DNA from: Cyclobacteriaceae bacterium
GTDB taxonomy: Bacteria > Bacteroidota > Bacteroidia > Cytophagales > Cyclobacteriaceae
Length of the DNA: 64,000 nt
Assembly: GCA_020436085.1 (NCBI GenBank)
Contig: JAGQYM010000010.1
Location: forward strand, 1-64,000
Direction: 5' to 3'
The notes under the pieces are model-generated. The model was given only the letters and a program-made list of their open reading frames with translations. It was not told where the DNA came from and ran no database searches. The position numbers and the translations under genes were made by a program. Below, piece after piece: positions 10,401 to 18,958 of the stretch. Each line of letters begins with the position of its first letter. The stretch's first letter is position 1.

Positions 10401-10584
10401 CCTGAGAGTGAGTTTGAATGCACAGAACTTGTTCCTGATAACTGATTACTCCGGACTCGATCCAGAGGTAAGCAGTAATCCATCTGACAACGATCTGCTT
10501 AACCGACTGCCAACGGCAGGTATTGACTGGGCGGCATATCCAAGGCCAAGAACATTTACGCTTGGTATTAACGCCTCGTTTTAA
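7432..10584 (+). CDS. SusC-like TonB-dependent outer-membrane receptor
   Basis: A 1,050-residue SusC/RagA-family transporter. A signal peptide ends near ATAFAQ (residues about 1-25), followed by a CarboxypepD_reg-like domain (about 28-100, SGRVTAAEDGSGIPGVN), a plug domain with the SusC signature SISILKDASATAIYGSRGAN, and a C-terminal 22-strand-type beta-barrel ending in FTLGINASF with terminal Phe. The family imports oligosaccharides across the outer membrane as a complex with the SusD lipoprotein encoded 16 bases downstream, powered by TonB. No extra N-terminal STN signalling domain is present, so control is likely through the upstream LacI operator and not through an anti-sigma pathway (inference). 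The cargo is probably an alpha-glucan or alpha-gluco-oligosaccharide, judged from the neighbours only. Confidence 0.96.
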   Translation: MTHFYLLIRRYLVVFLMLGCATAFAQRSISGRVTAAEDGSGIPGVNILEKGTTNGTASDFDGNFRLNVGDNATLVFSFIGYKTMEVPVGAQSTLNVSMELDVTALSEVVVIGYGQTTVKDATGAVAAVTSKDFNGGVIASPEQLIQGKTAGVQITSASGAPGAGVQLRIRGTNSIRSNNNPLFVVDGVPLSGGTQPAAPDLGVGSSADTNPLNFLNPNDIESISILKDASATAIYGSRGANGVVIITTKSGKGNKGTFDFASSVSVSSPLKKYDLLERDQFLSAVAQYGGDPVAQDGGASTDWQDFVLRNSVSHKQNLSYSRGFETASIRAAIGYEDQQGILQNSYMKRFTTRVNGSKSMLDDKLNLDLSATYSNVRREDPPTSGSAGFQGDILGAAYAANPTWPTDPLFNPGGLRSPANMLEFFESKGTTNRILTNLSADYKLNDALTAKITYGLDLSRGDRSTYVTGRAINFGNGVQGSGAGQLNQNNTTSNLLEATLNYTKELGNVDIEVVGGYSVQSFRNQYYWAEGRGFADYTDFGSMDYQMRTTFDAADAIASGVAGDGRYNNWGFSRDLRANNITIPSGAAGFVSGVDFDSGEFYRAFLRRNAGVILSGIGANFYDQTDYLQSYFARANFTINDKLLVTATLRADGSSKFGKDNRYGVFPSGAIAYKLHEEDFVPDAFSNLKIRAGYGVVGNQDGLGYGEFIRRDRFADVDVGDAREITIPGVSSSGSVNPGLKWESTTQISTGIDFGFNNDRITGSFDYYVKNTTDLLLRRNAAQPAVADQIFDNLDAVVENKGWELSLSYGVIESADASLTLGGNISNNKNVLKDFGGLLDAGTIRGQGLTGAYAQRLAGGQPLFSFFLREFGGFDANGQPIGDEQVFVGKTALPTWNMGFSINATYKKFDFNMYVSGQFGQYVYNNTRNALFTAGSINNARNVTPDVLTNGEAGSAEASVSTRFLEKGDFIRGQNLTLGYNIPVSGTFKNLRVSLNAQNLFLITDYSGLDPEVSSNPSDNDLLNRLPTAGIDWAAYPRPRTFTLGINASF

Positions 10585-10600
10585 TTTAGATTTGAGCAAA

Positions 10601-12181
10601 ATGATAACAATAAATAAAATGAGAAATAGAAGATTGATATCAGCCGTGTTGCTGGCCTTCGTTGTGTCTTCTTGTAGTTTGGACATTGATGAAACTGACT
10701 CACTAATCACAGAGGGATCCTCAGATGTGTTTAATGGGGTGACAGATCCCGGATCTGCGATTACGAATCTCTATAACAATATTTCTAGCCAAGCTGGGGA
10801 TCAGGCTAATCTGTTTGCCCTACAAGAAGTGACGACTGACGAGTTGATGGTGTTGACACGCGGAACAGACTGGGGGGACAACGGGATTTGGAGAACCCTC
10901 CACCAACATACTATGGGCCCCAACCATGCTTACATTAACCAAGTTTGGAATGACAAGAATAGCGCAGTGTTGAGAGCTACTGAAATAATAGATCCTCTTA
11001 CTGATGCTACTGACGAAGAAATTGCACAGGCAAAGTTTGTCAGAGCATATAATATGTGGTTGGTGATGGACTTTTGGGGTCAGGTTCCTTTCAGGAACCC
11101 TGTAGACGGACCCGAAGTAACTCCTAGTGTGTTTACGAGAGCGGAAGCTTACGACTTTATTGTTCAGGATTTAACTGATGCGATTGCTGATCTCCCCTCA
11201 GGGAGTTCTACATCAGACACAAAAACCACTGCAGTGAAGGCCACAGCGAAGTTCCTTCTTGCAAAAATTAAGTTGCAGGCCAATGTGTATAAGGGTGACT
11301 ACGGAGCCGGTGACCTTCAGGATGTTATTGAGTTGGTTGATGAGATTGAGACAGGAGGTTATGCGATCGTAGGCGGTGGTTACTTTGATATATTTGTTGG
11401 CCCTGAATTTACAAATACGGATGTTATTTGGAACGTGCCAGCTGGTGTTGGTAATAGGATGTGGAATGGTTTGCACTATAATCAACCAGCGAAACCAGGA
11501 GAAGGAAATGATGGTGGTGGTTGGAATGGATTTACAACCTTAGCTGAATTCTATGACAAGTTTGAGGGTGATCCAAATGAAAACGTTTTAGGTGGTGATC
11601 AGGAGGAAAGACGTGGATTTACCCAGACTTTGGCATCTACCAATGAAGACAACTTTGGATTTGGATTTGGCTTCCAGATAGGCCAAATGTTTAGCTTCAG
11701 TGGAGGATCCGCAAAAGCGCTAACTGACAGAGGTGGTGCACCGTTGGTATTTACACGAGAAGTCCCTGGGCTAGTTGGAAATAATGAAAGAACGGGTATC
11801 CGAGTTTTAAAATGGTCTCCAGCCAATGGGGCTTTTACAGAAGGTCTAGTTATGGCTCGTTTTGCTGATGCACATTTGATGCGAGCAGAGGCACGACTTA
11901 GACTTGGTAATACTACGCAAGCACTAGAGGATGTTAACTTTCTAAGACGTAAGAGAGCGAATACCCCTGATTTGACTTCGATAAGTGAATCAGCTTTGCT
12001 TGACGAGAGAGGTCGGGAATTATATCTCGAGGGCTGGAGAAGGCACGACTTGATTCGCTTTGGTGTTTTCAAGGACGCATGGCAGTTCAAGGAAGCTGGT
12101 GATGGTCACACTGACTTGTTCCCAATTCCTGCAAGTGCGTTACTTTCTAATCCGAATCTAGTTCAAAACGAAGGTTACTAG
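10601..12181 (+). CDS. SusD/RagB-like surface glycan-binding lipoprotein
   Basis: A 526-residue SusD-family protein. I start it at the ATG at 10601 (MITINKMRNRRLISAVLLAF); an ATG at 10619 is equally possible, while an upstream extension would run back into susC and lacks signal-peptide character. The lipobox VVSSC puts the lipidated Cys near residue 30. The TPR-like helical region and the typical ending, GRELYLEGWRRHDLIRFG followed by LFPIPASALLSNPNLVQNEGY, are diagnostic; the last phrase reads like the canonical 'L-PIP-SE-NPNL-QN-GY' terminus. It forms the lid of the SusC transporter and binds glycan at the cell surface. A strong terminator follows the stop codon. Confidence 0.96.
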   Translation: MITINKMRNRRLISAVLLAFVVSSCSLDIDETDSLITEGSSDVFNGVTDPGSAITNLYNNISSQAGDQANLFALQEVTTDELMVLTRGTDWGDNGIWRTLHQHTMGPNHAYINQVWNDKNSAVLRATEIIDPLTDATDEEIAQAKFVRAYNMWLVMDFWGQVPFRNPVDGPEVTPSVFTRAEAYDFIVQDLTDAIADLPSGSSTSDTKTTAVKATAKFLLAKIKLQANVYKGDYGAGDLQDVIELVDEIETGGYAIVGGGYFDIFVGPEFTNTDVIWNVPAGVGNRMWNGLHYNQPAKPGEGNDGGGWNGFTTLAEFYDKFEGDPNENVLGGDQEERRGFTQTLASTNEDNFGFGFGFQIGQMFSFSGGSAKALTDRGGAPLVFTREVPGLVGNNERTGIRVLKWSPANGAFTEGLVMARFADAHLMRAEARLRLGNTTQALEDVNFLRRKRANTPDLTSISESALLDERGRELYLEGWRRHDLIRFGVFKDAWQFKEAGDGHTDLFPIPASALLSNPNLVQNEGY

Positions 12182-12199
12182 GTTGTTTAATAGGTATCT

Positions 12200-12229
12200 A
12201 AAAAAGAGGGCTTTTGCCCTCTTTTTTTT
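12200..12229 (+). terminator. Intrinsic terminator after susD
   Basis: AAAAAGAGGGC, loop TTTT, GCCCTCTTTTT followed by more T's forms an 11-bp stem with a U-tract, about 20 bases after the susD stop. It lies inside what otherwise looks like a continuous plus-strand operon, so it probably lowers expression of the downstream genes relative to SusCD. Confidence 0.9.
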
Positions 12230-12318
12230 ATATATCATGCTTTAATTTGTTGAACGAAAATTCTGATCGATCTACTGTTACGTTGTCTGTGTAAATGGGG
12301 AGTGAGGCGGTCATGTGT

Positions 12319-15300
12319 ATGAAATCATTAAGCTTCCGGTACTTTTTTTTATCAGTCATACTGGCCATATTGGCTGGATGTGACGCGGAAACCAAGCGGT
12401 TTAGATCACTGGCGGCAAGTGAATCCGGAGTTGAGTTTGTCAATGAACTCAAGCCGACCGAAGATCTCAACATACTTACCTATCTATACTACTATAACGG
12501 TGCCGGAGTTGCAGTTGGCGACTACAATCAAGATGGACTTAATGATTTATATTTTACAGGTAATCAAGGGCCCGATCAACTTTATCTTAATCGAGGTAAT
12601 CTGAAGTTCGAGGACATCACTTCAAAGGCAGGAATTGAAAACTCTGGTGGGTGGAGTACCGGTGTAACTCATGTCGACATCAACGGAGACGGCCTCCTTG
12701 ATATTTATGTGTGCAAAGTTGGTAAGTATAAGGGTATAACTGGGTCGAACCTTCTATTTGTCAACCAGGGCAACAACGCTGACGGAATACCAATGTTCAA
12801 GGAGTTGGCGCACGAATACGGTCTTGATCTTGTTGCGTTCTCCACGCAGGCTGCCTTTTTTGACTACGATCTGGATGGTGATTTGGATTTATACATTATG
12901 TCACACTCAGTTCATCCTAATCACTCGTATGGTAGAGGAGACACTCGTCATAGCATTGATTCCCTGGCTGGTGATCGCTTGTATGAAAATGTAGAAGGTG
13001 TATTCACTGACGTTTCAAAAAGTGCTGGGATCTTTCAGGCTAAGATTGGTTATGGCCTGGGTCTATCGATCGGAGACTTGAACCAAGACGGATACCCGGA
13101 TATTTATGTTGGTAACGACTTCTTTGAGAATGATTACTTGTACCAGAATAACGGTGATAAAACGTTCACCGAGCTGAACTCGAAAGACTTGCACGTCTTG
13201 GGGCACACAACGCACTACTCCATGGGTAACAGCATTGCTGACATCAACAATGACGGCAAGGCAGATATTATGAGCCTTGATATGCTGCCAGAAGATTTGA
13301 AAACTCTGAAGTCATCAGGAGTAGAGGACGAGTACCCGATTTACAATACCTTCCTCGAAAATGGATATGCCCCGCAGTACATGCAAAACACTTTGCATCT
13401 CAATAGAGGCAATGGGATTTACAGCGAGGTTGGATTTCAATCTGGCATCGCGGCTACTGAATGGTCGTGGGGTATTCTGGCTGCCGATTACGATCTCGAT
13501 GGGTTCAAAGATATCTACATTACAAATGGGATACTTGGTGCGACCAATGATATGGACTATATCAATTTTGTCTCACAGGATTTAATACAACAGTCAATTG
13601 GACAGAACTTCCAGGGACAGTCTCTTGATTTTGCGAAGTATATTCCGGAGAAAAGAGTAGCTAATTATATGTTCCAAAATGCTGGTGGAACCTCATTTAA
13701 AGAAGTCACAGCGGATTGGTTTAATGCCACACCTTCGTTGAGTAACGGTGGCGCTTGCGCTGATCTTGATAATGATGGAGACTTGGATATTATAGTAAAC
13801 AATGTAAATGAAAAAGCCTTTGTCTTTCAAAACCTCTCAAGAGATAAAAATGACGGAAACTATTTAGCACTTCGTTTCAAGGGTGACAAGGGTAATACTT
13901 TTGGTATCGGTACTAAGGTTGAAATCTTCGCTGGAGATCTATATGTTTTTGAGGAGAATTTTCCAGTGAAATCATATTTGTCCGCTGTACCTAACGAAGT
14001 GTTAGTTGGATTGGGGAAAAACATGATTGTTGACTCCATCAAAATAACCTGGCCAAATAGAAAACAGCAAGTTTTGACAGAAGTGGATGCAAATCAAATA
14101 CTTCTTGTCGATATCAAAGATGCAACTTCGGTAGCGCTGGGTTCTGCAAAAGGAAGGACGAAAGCACTAGTCGAGAATGCTGAGCAGATTCTTGACTTCA
14201 CACATCGTGAAGAAAGTACCCTTGATTTTGATCGTGACCCATTGGTGCCTTTTGCGCTTAGCAATGAAGGGCCGAGTATTTCTATTGGCGACATCAACGG
14301 TGACTCATTGGATGACATTTTTATTGGAGGGGCAAAACTGCAATCAAGTCAGCTCTTTGTTCAATCGCCAGATCACAGCTTTAAGGCCTCTCAATTAGAA
14401 TTGTTTGAGTCAGACGCTCGCAGCGAAGACGTTGATCAGATATTTTTTGATGCAGATAATGATGCAGATCTCGACTTATTAGTTGTTTCAGGGGGTAATG
14501 AGTTTGCAAATGGAGAGCCATTGAAGCCAAGACTTTATATTAACAATAGCGGTAGATTTAGTTACGCAAAAGAAGAGTTTAAGGACATCGTAATTAATGC
14601 ATCGGTTGTAAGGATGATCGATCTCGATAAGGATGGTGACAATGACATTGTAATCGGCTCGAATGTGTTGCCAAGAAAATTTGGCGAGAACGCGAGGAAT
14701 TTAATTTTCTTAAATGATGGTAACGGACATTTTACTGATGTAACAGATTCTTTTAGCACGTCATTTAGAGATGCTGGTTTGATTACAGATCTCGAAGTTG
14801 TTGATTTCGATGGAAACGGATTTGAAGATATCGTTGCAGTCGGTACATGGATGCCCGTCACAATATTCGTCAACAGTGGGTCAACACTTTCGTCAAAGTC
14901 GATTCCAAATTCAGAGGGATGGTGGAATTCTGTTGCGATTGACGACTTCGATAAGGATGGAGATCTTGATTTAATTGCCGGAAATTGGGGTAATAATTCT
15001 CGCCTGAAAGCATCTGATAAACAGCCAGTTACGCTGTACAGAAATGACTTTGACGGTAATGGCAATACAGAAACGTTGATCACTTATTTCTATCGCGATC
15101 AGGAAACATTCATATCGTCAATGGATGGCTTGGCGAAGCAAATGCCATTCATAAGAAAAAAGTATTTGAGTTATCACGACTTCGCCAACGCTTCTGTGGC
15201 TGAGGTGATGGGTACGGACAAATTATCCAGTGCTATGCAGAAAAAAGCGAAGACGCTTACTTCAACGTATTTTAGAAATGAAGGAAACGACAATTTCAAA

Positions 15301-15621
15301 GCAATTGAACTTCCTGCTGCGGCACAGCAGTCGACTGTCAATTCGATCGCTGTAGATGATTTTAACAACGATGGTTACAATGATATGCTCTTGGTTGGTA
15401 ATAACTATGAGATAAGCACCCAACTTGGTCGGTTAGATGCTTCCCATGGGGTTCTATTACTGAATGACCGAAACGGATTTTTTGTTGAAAACAAGGAGCA
15501 GACCTTCAACGTGGCTGGTGCAGCACGTGATATCAAGAAAATTAGAATAGGAGAGGACGACTACTATGTCGTTGCGATGAATAAAGATAAGCCCATCTTT
15601 TTGAAAAAACAGAAACAATGA
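12319..15621 (+). CDS. FG-GAP/VCBS and ASPIC/UnbV repeat lipoprotein, copy 1
   Basis: A roughly 1,100-residue lipoprotein. The start at 12319 (MKSLSFRYFFLSVILAILAGC) gives a clean signal peptide with lipobox ILAGC; ATGs at 12313 and 12295 are in frame but extend the N-terminus needlessly. At least a dozen Asp/Asn-rich calcium-loop repeats are visible, for example VGDYNQDGLNDLYF, VDINGDGLLDIYV, FDYDLDGDLDLYI and IDDFDKDGDLDLIA, as in FG-GAP beta-propellers. Between the two propeller blocks is an ASPIC/UnbV segment (about residues 510-600: FGIGTKVEIF ... SIKITWPNRKQQVL). Such proteins are common beside SusCD pairs in Bacteroidota and probably act at the cell surface or in the periplasm, but their role is not established. 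It overlaps the next copy by ATGA. Confidence 0.9.
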   Translation: MKSLSFRYFFLSVILAILAGCDAETKRFRSLAASESGVEFVNELKPTEDLNILTYLYYYNGAGVAVGDYNQDGLNDLYFTGNQGPDQLYLNRGNLKFEDITSKAGIENSGGWSTGVTHVDINGDGLLDIYVCKVGKYKGITGSNLLFVNQGNNADGIPMFKELAHEYGLDLVAFSTQAAFFDYDLDGDLDLYIMSHSVHPNHSYGRGDTRHSIDSLAGDRLYENVEGVFTDVSKSAGIFQAKIGYGLGLSIGDLNQDGYPDIYVGNDFFENDYLYQNNGDKTFTELNSKDLHVLGHTTHYSMGNSIADINNDGKADIMSLDMLPEDLKTLKSSGVEDEYPIYNTFLENGYAPQYMQNTLHLNRGNGIYSEVGFQSGIAATEWSWGILAADYDLDGFKDIYITNGILGATNDMDYINFVSQDLIQQSIGQNFQGQSLDFAKYIPEKRVANYMFQNAGGTSFKEVTADWFNATPSLSNGGACADLDNDGDLDIIVNNVNEKAFVFQNLSRDKNDGNYLALRFKGDKGNTFGIGTKVEIFAGDLYVFEENFPVKSYLSAVPNEVLVGLGKNMIVDSIKITWPNRKQQVLTEVDANQILLVDIKDATSVALGSAKGRTKALVENAEQILDFTHREESTLDFDRDPLVPFALSNEGPSISIGDINGDSLDDIFIGGAKLQSSQLFVQSPDHSFKASQLELFESDARSEDVDQIFFDADNDADLDLLVVSGGNEFANGEPLKPRLYINNSGRFSYAKEEFKDIVINASVVRMIDLDKDGDNDIVIGSNVLPRKFGENARNLIFLNDGNGHFTDVTDSFSTSFRDAGLITDLEVVDFDGNGFEDIVAVGTWMPVTIFVNSGSTLSSKSIPNSEGWWNSVAIDDFDKDGDLDLIAGNWGNNSRLKASDKQPVTLYRNDFDGNGNTETLITYFYRDQETFISSMDGLAKQMPFIRKKYLSYHDFANASVAEVMGTDKLSSAMQKKAKTLTSTYFRNEGNDNFKAIELPAAAQQSTVNSIAVDDFNNDGYNDMLLVGNNYEISTQLGRLDASHGVLLLNDRNGFFVENKEQTFNVAGAARDIKKIRIGEDDYYVVAMNKDKPIFLKKQKQ

Positions 15622-18600
15622 GGACAGTAAGAAACTTGATTTGGCTTGGCCTGACAATAACCGCTATTTCATGCAGCGAGAAAACTTCAAATAAAGGCGA
15701 GCAGAATCTGTTTGTTAGAAGAACTTCTGCAGAGACAGGAATTACATTTATCAATGAAATCGAAAACCAAAAGAACTTCAACATCTTCAAGTACCGAAAT
15801 TTCTATAATGGTGGAGGTGTAGCGATTGGAGATATCAACAACGATGGCCTTCCAGATATTTTCTTTACAGCTAACATGAAAGAGAATCACCTTTATCTCA
15901 ATAAAGGAAATTTCAAATTTGAAGATATAACAGCAACAGCTGGCGTAGCCGGAAGCAAGCCGTGGGATACTGGCGTACTTATGGTAGATGTGAACAACGA
16001 TGGTTATCTCGATATATATGTGAGCAATGCCGGAAATATGGAAGGTAACAACCATGATAATGACCTGTACATCAATAATGGCGATCTGACTTTTACCGAG
16101 CGGGCACAAGAGTACAATCTGGCTCGAAGCGGTTTCTCCACTCATGCCACATTCTTCGACTACGACAAAGACGGAGATCTCGATGCCTACCTGTTAAATA
16201 ATAGCAACATCCCGGTGAGCAGTCTTGGATATGCTGATGACCGTGAAAAACGAGCTAGTGATTGGGAGGAAGTTCCTGAAATATTTCGTGGAGTAGGAGA
16301 CGTGTTGCTTCGCAATGATAACGGAGTTTATGTAGATGTGAGTGAGGAGGCAGGCATCTACGGAAGTTTGATTGGCTTTGGGCTCGGAGTTTTTGTGTGC
16401 GACATCAACGGAGATACTTATCCTGATATTTATGTGACAAATGATTTCTACGAAAGAGACTATCTGTACATCAATCAAAAGGATGGGACTTTTTCCGAGG
16501 AGATAAAAAACTGGACCTCACATCTTTGTCTATCGGCTATGGGTGTTGATATGGCCGACATCAACAATGACGGTCTTAATGACATCTTCATCACAGACAT
16601 GCTTCCCGAAAGGGAACAAAGGACCAAAAGTGTCATGGAGTTTGAGGGGAATGATGTATTTCGGTTGAAACAAAGCCGCGACTTTTATCAACAGTACATT
16701 CAAAACACGCTTCAGGTTAACAACGGTAACAACTCATTTTCAGAAATCGCCTACTTCAGTGGTATCGCACGAACTGATTGGAGTTGGGCAGGGCTTATGT
16801 TTGACATGAACAACGATGGCTACAAGGATATCTATGTGACCAACGGAATCATTCACGACCTTACTGACATCGACTTTGTCGACTTTTTTGCCAACGAAGT
16901 AGTTCAAAACACTGTGCTCACAGGTGAGAAGAAAGAGATCAGTTCAATTATTGATAAAATGCCGGTAGTTGCACTGTCAAATTATGCCTACAAAAACAAC
17001 GGTGATCTCACATTCAATAATGCAACGGCTGAGTGGGGACTTGAAATACCAAGTTTCTCAAATGGATGTGCCTATGGTGACCTTGATGGAGACGGAGATC
17101 TTGACTTGGTAGTCAATAATGTAAATATGGAATCGTTCGTTTTTGAAAATAGGAGCGAGCAGAATGCCAACAACCACTACATTCAATTTCAATTGAAAGG
17201 AAAGGGTAAGAACACCTTTGCCATTGGTTCATCAATAAAGCTCTTTATTGGAGACAAAGTTATTCTGCAAGAGCTGATGCCGTCAAGAGGTTTTCAGTCT
17301 TCAATGGACTATGTGATGACTGTAGGACTGGGTGAAACAACTACTATAGATTCGGTAGGAGTGCTTTGGCCGGACAACAAAGTTACAAGTCTGAAAAATG
17401 TGAAGGCTGATCAGAAGCTGGTGCTTTCGCAAGAGGACGCTGTTGAGCGCGCGGCAAACATGGAGATGAAAGATTCTCAAACGTTATTCAAAACGGTAAG
17501 CGAAGATGCACTGCAAAATCATAAAGAAGATGGTTTCGATGACTTTGATCAGGAAGGTTTAGTTGCGAGTCAATTGTCGAAAGAAGGTCCCGCACTGGCA
17601 GTGGGAGATGTAGACGGAGATGGTAATGAAGACATATTTGTCGGAGGCGGCAAAGGCCAGGTGGGCGCGATTTATCTGCATCAGGCTGGCGGGAAGTTAA
17701 AATTGAAGACAAATAATTCCTTTGCTGCTGACGCTGACCTCGAGGACACCGCTGCAACGTTCTTTGACGCTGACGGAGATGGTGATCTTGACTTGGTCGT
17801 AGGGACTGGTGGAAATATTGCCAGAGAAAAGGATTTGTACGTGGCACGACTCTATCTCAACGATGGCAAGGGAGTGTTTACAAAGTCAAAAGCGAAGCTG
17901 CCCACCGCTAAAACGAATATTTCAGTAATAGCACCACATGACTTTGACGGTGATGGTGATATTGACCTGTTTGTCGGTTCCAGAAGTGTACCAGGAATCT
18001 ACGGAGTCAACCCTCAACATTTACTGCTACTTAATGATGGCACAGGCACTTTTTCTGACGGCACCGAACGCTATGCATATGCACTTAAGGATGCCGGAAT
18101 GGTAACAGATGCGAAATGGCTGGACATAGATGGAGATGGAAAGCGTGAACTAATAACTGTATCTGAATGGGGGTCACCAATGATCCTCAAAAACTCGGGA
18201 AGAACGCTGGACAAATTGCCAAGCAGCCTTGATTCTTTGCATGGTTGGTGGAAAGTGGTCGAAGGAAGTGATCTCGATGGCGATGGAGACCTCGATTTGA
18301 TTTTGGGTAACAAAGGAACCAACACTCCTTACAACGGTACCAGACAACACCCGATGAAGTTGTGGGTAAACGACTTCGATCAGAATGGCACGATAGAGCA
18401 AATTACAACTCTGAATTTTGATGATGGTGATTATCCAATTCATATGAGGAAAGAGCTCACCGCGCAGTTGCCAAGTTTGAAAAAACAAAACTTGAAAGCA
18501 TCAGATTATGCTAGTCGATCCATTAGTCAAATTTTTTCGCCAGAGGTGGTCGACCGTTCCCTCGTTAGAATGGCAAACATTTCTGAATCAATCGTTGCTG

Positions 18601-18953
18601 TAAATGAAGGGGGTGGAAAATTTTCCGTGACTGTGCTACCTGGAAGAGTGCAATGGTCGTGCGTATGTGGAATCTCGTGTGCCGATGTAAATAAAGATGG
18701 CAATCCTGACTTGATAATGGGTGGAAACTACTACGGCTTGAAACCCCAATTCTCAAGGCAAGATGCCAGCTTTGGTCATGTATTATTAGGTGACGGCAAG
18801 TTAGGTTTCGAATGGCAGGACTATGGCAAGAGCGGCTTTTTTGTAAAGGATGAAATACGACACCTTCAACTTTTCAAGGATAAGAACGGAAAGGAATACA
18901 TGTTTGCCGCAATCAACAACGGTGAGCCAAAAGTGTTTGAATACTCAAAATAG
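15618..18953 (+). CDS. FG-GAP/VCBS and ASPIC/UnbV repeat lipoprotein, copy 2
   Basis: A 1,111-residue paralogue of the preceding gene; its ATG overlaps the preceding stop (ATGA), indicating translational coupling. Signal peptide and lipobox: MRTVRNLIWLGLTITAISC. Calcium-loop repeats such as IGDINNDGLPDIFF, VDVNNDGYLDIYV, FDYDKDGDLDAYL, YGDLDGDGDLDLVV and HDFDGDGDIDLFV run through both halves, with an ASPIC/UnbV block near residues 510-595 (FAIGSSIKLF ... SVGVLWPDNKVTSL). The shared N-terminal motif 'TFINEIENQKNFNIFKYRNFYNGGGVAIGD' is recognisable in all three copies in diverged form. Predicted calcium-stabilised beta-propellers; a carbohydrate- or protein-binding role near the SusCD complex is inference. 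Confidence 0.9.
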   Translation: MRTVRNLIWLGLTITAISCSEKTSNKGEQNLFVRRTSAETGITFINEIENQKNFNIFKYRNFYNGGGVAIGDINNDGLPDIFFTANMKENHLYLNKGNFKFEDITATAGVAGSKPWDTGVLMVDVNNDGYLDIYVSNAGNMEGNNHDNDLYINNGDLTFTERAQEYNLARSGFSTHATFFDYDKDGDLDAYLLNNSNIPVSSLGYADDREKRASDWEEVPEIFRGVGDVLLRNDNGVYVDVSEEAGIYGSLIGFGLGVFVCDINGDTYPDIYVTNDFYERDYLYINQKDGTFSEEIKNWTSHLCLSAMGVDMADINNDGLNDIFITDMLPEREQRTKSVMEFEGNDVFRLKQSRDFYQQYIQNTLQVNNGNNSFSEIAYFSGIARTDWSWAGLMFDMNNDGYKDIYVTNGIIHDLTDIDFVDFFANEVVQNTVLTGEKKEISSIIDKMPVVALSNYAYKNNGDLTFNNATAEWGLEIPSFSNGCAYGDLDGDGDLDLVVNNVNMESFVFENRSEQNANNHYIQFQLKGKGKNTFAIGSSIKLFIGDKVILQELMPSRGFQSSMDYVMTVGLGETTTIDSVGVLWPDNKVTSLKNVKADQKLVLSQEDAVERAANMEMKDSQTLFKTVSEDALQNHKEDGFDDFDQEGLVASQLSKEGPALAVGDVDGDGNEDIFVGGGKGQVGAIYLHQAGGKLKLKTNNSFAADADLEDTAATFFDADGDGDLDLVVGTGGNIAREKDLYVARLYLNDGKGVFTKSKAKLPTAKTNISVIAPHDFDGDGDIDLFVGSRSVPGIYGVNPQHLLLLNDGTGTFSDGTERYAYALKDAGMVTDAKWLDIDGDGKRELITVSEWGSPMILKNSGRTLDKLPSSLDSLHGWWKVVEGSDLDGDGDLDLILGNKGTNTPYNGTRQHPMKLWVNDFDQNGTIEQITTLNFDDGDYPIHMRKELTAQLPSLKKQNLKASDYASRSISQIFSPEVVDRSLVRMANISESIVAVNEGGGKFSVTVLPGRVQWSCVCGISCADVNKDGNPDLIMGGNYYGLKPQFSRQDASFGHVLLGDGKLGFEWQDYGKSGFFVKDEIRHLQLFKDKNGKEYMFAAINNGEPKVFEYSK

Positions 18954-18958
18954 AGGCA

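Noticed and set aside
10523-10600. Upstream extension of susD into susC
   Set aside because: The extra residues precede a normal lipoprotein signal peptide and overlap susC; the start at 10601 or 10619 is far more credible.
14562-15083. Minus-strand 173-residue Ser/Pro-rich frame inside the first FG-GAP gene
   Set aside because: It is a by-product of the Asp/Asn-rich repeat codons; similar frames appear opposite all three FG-GAP genes.
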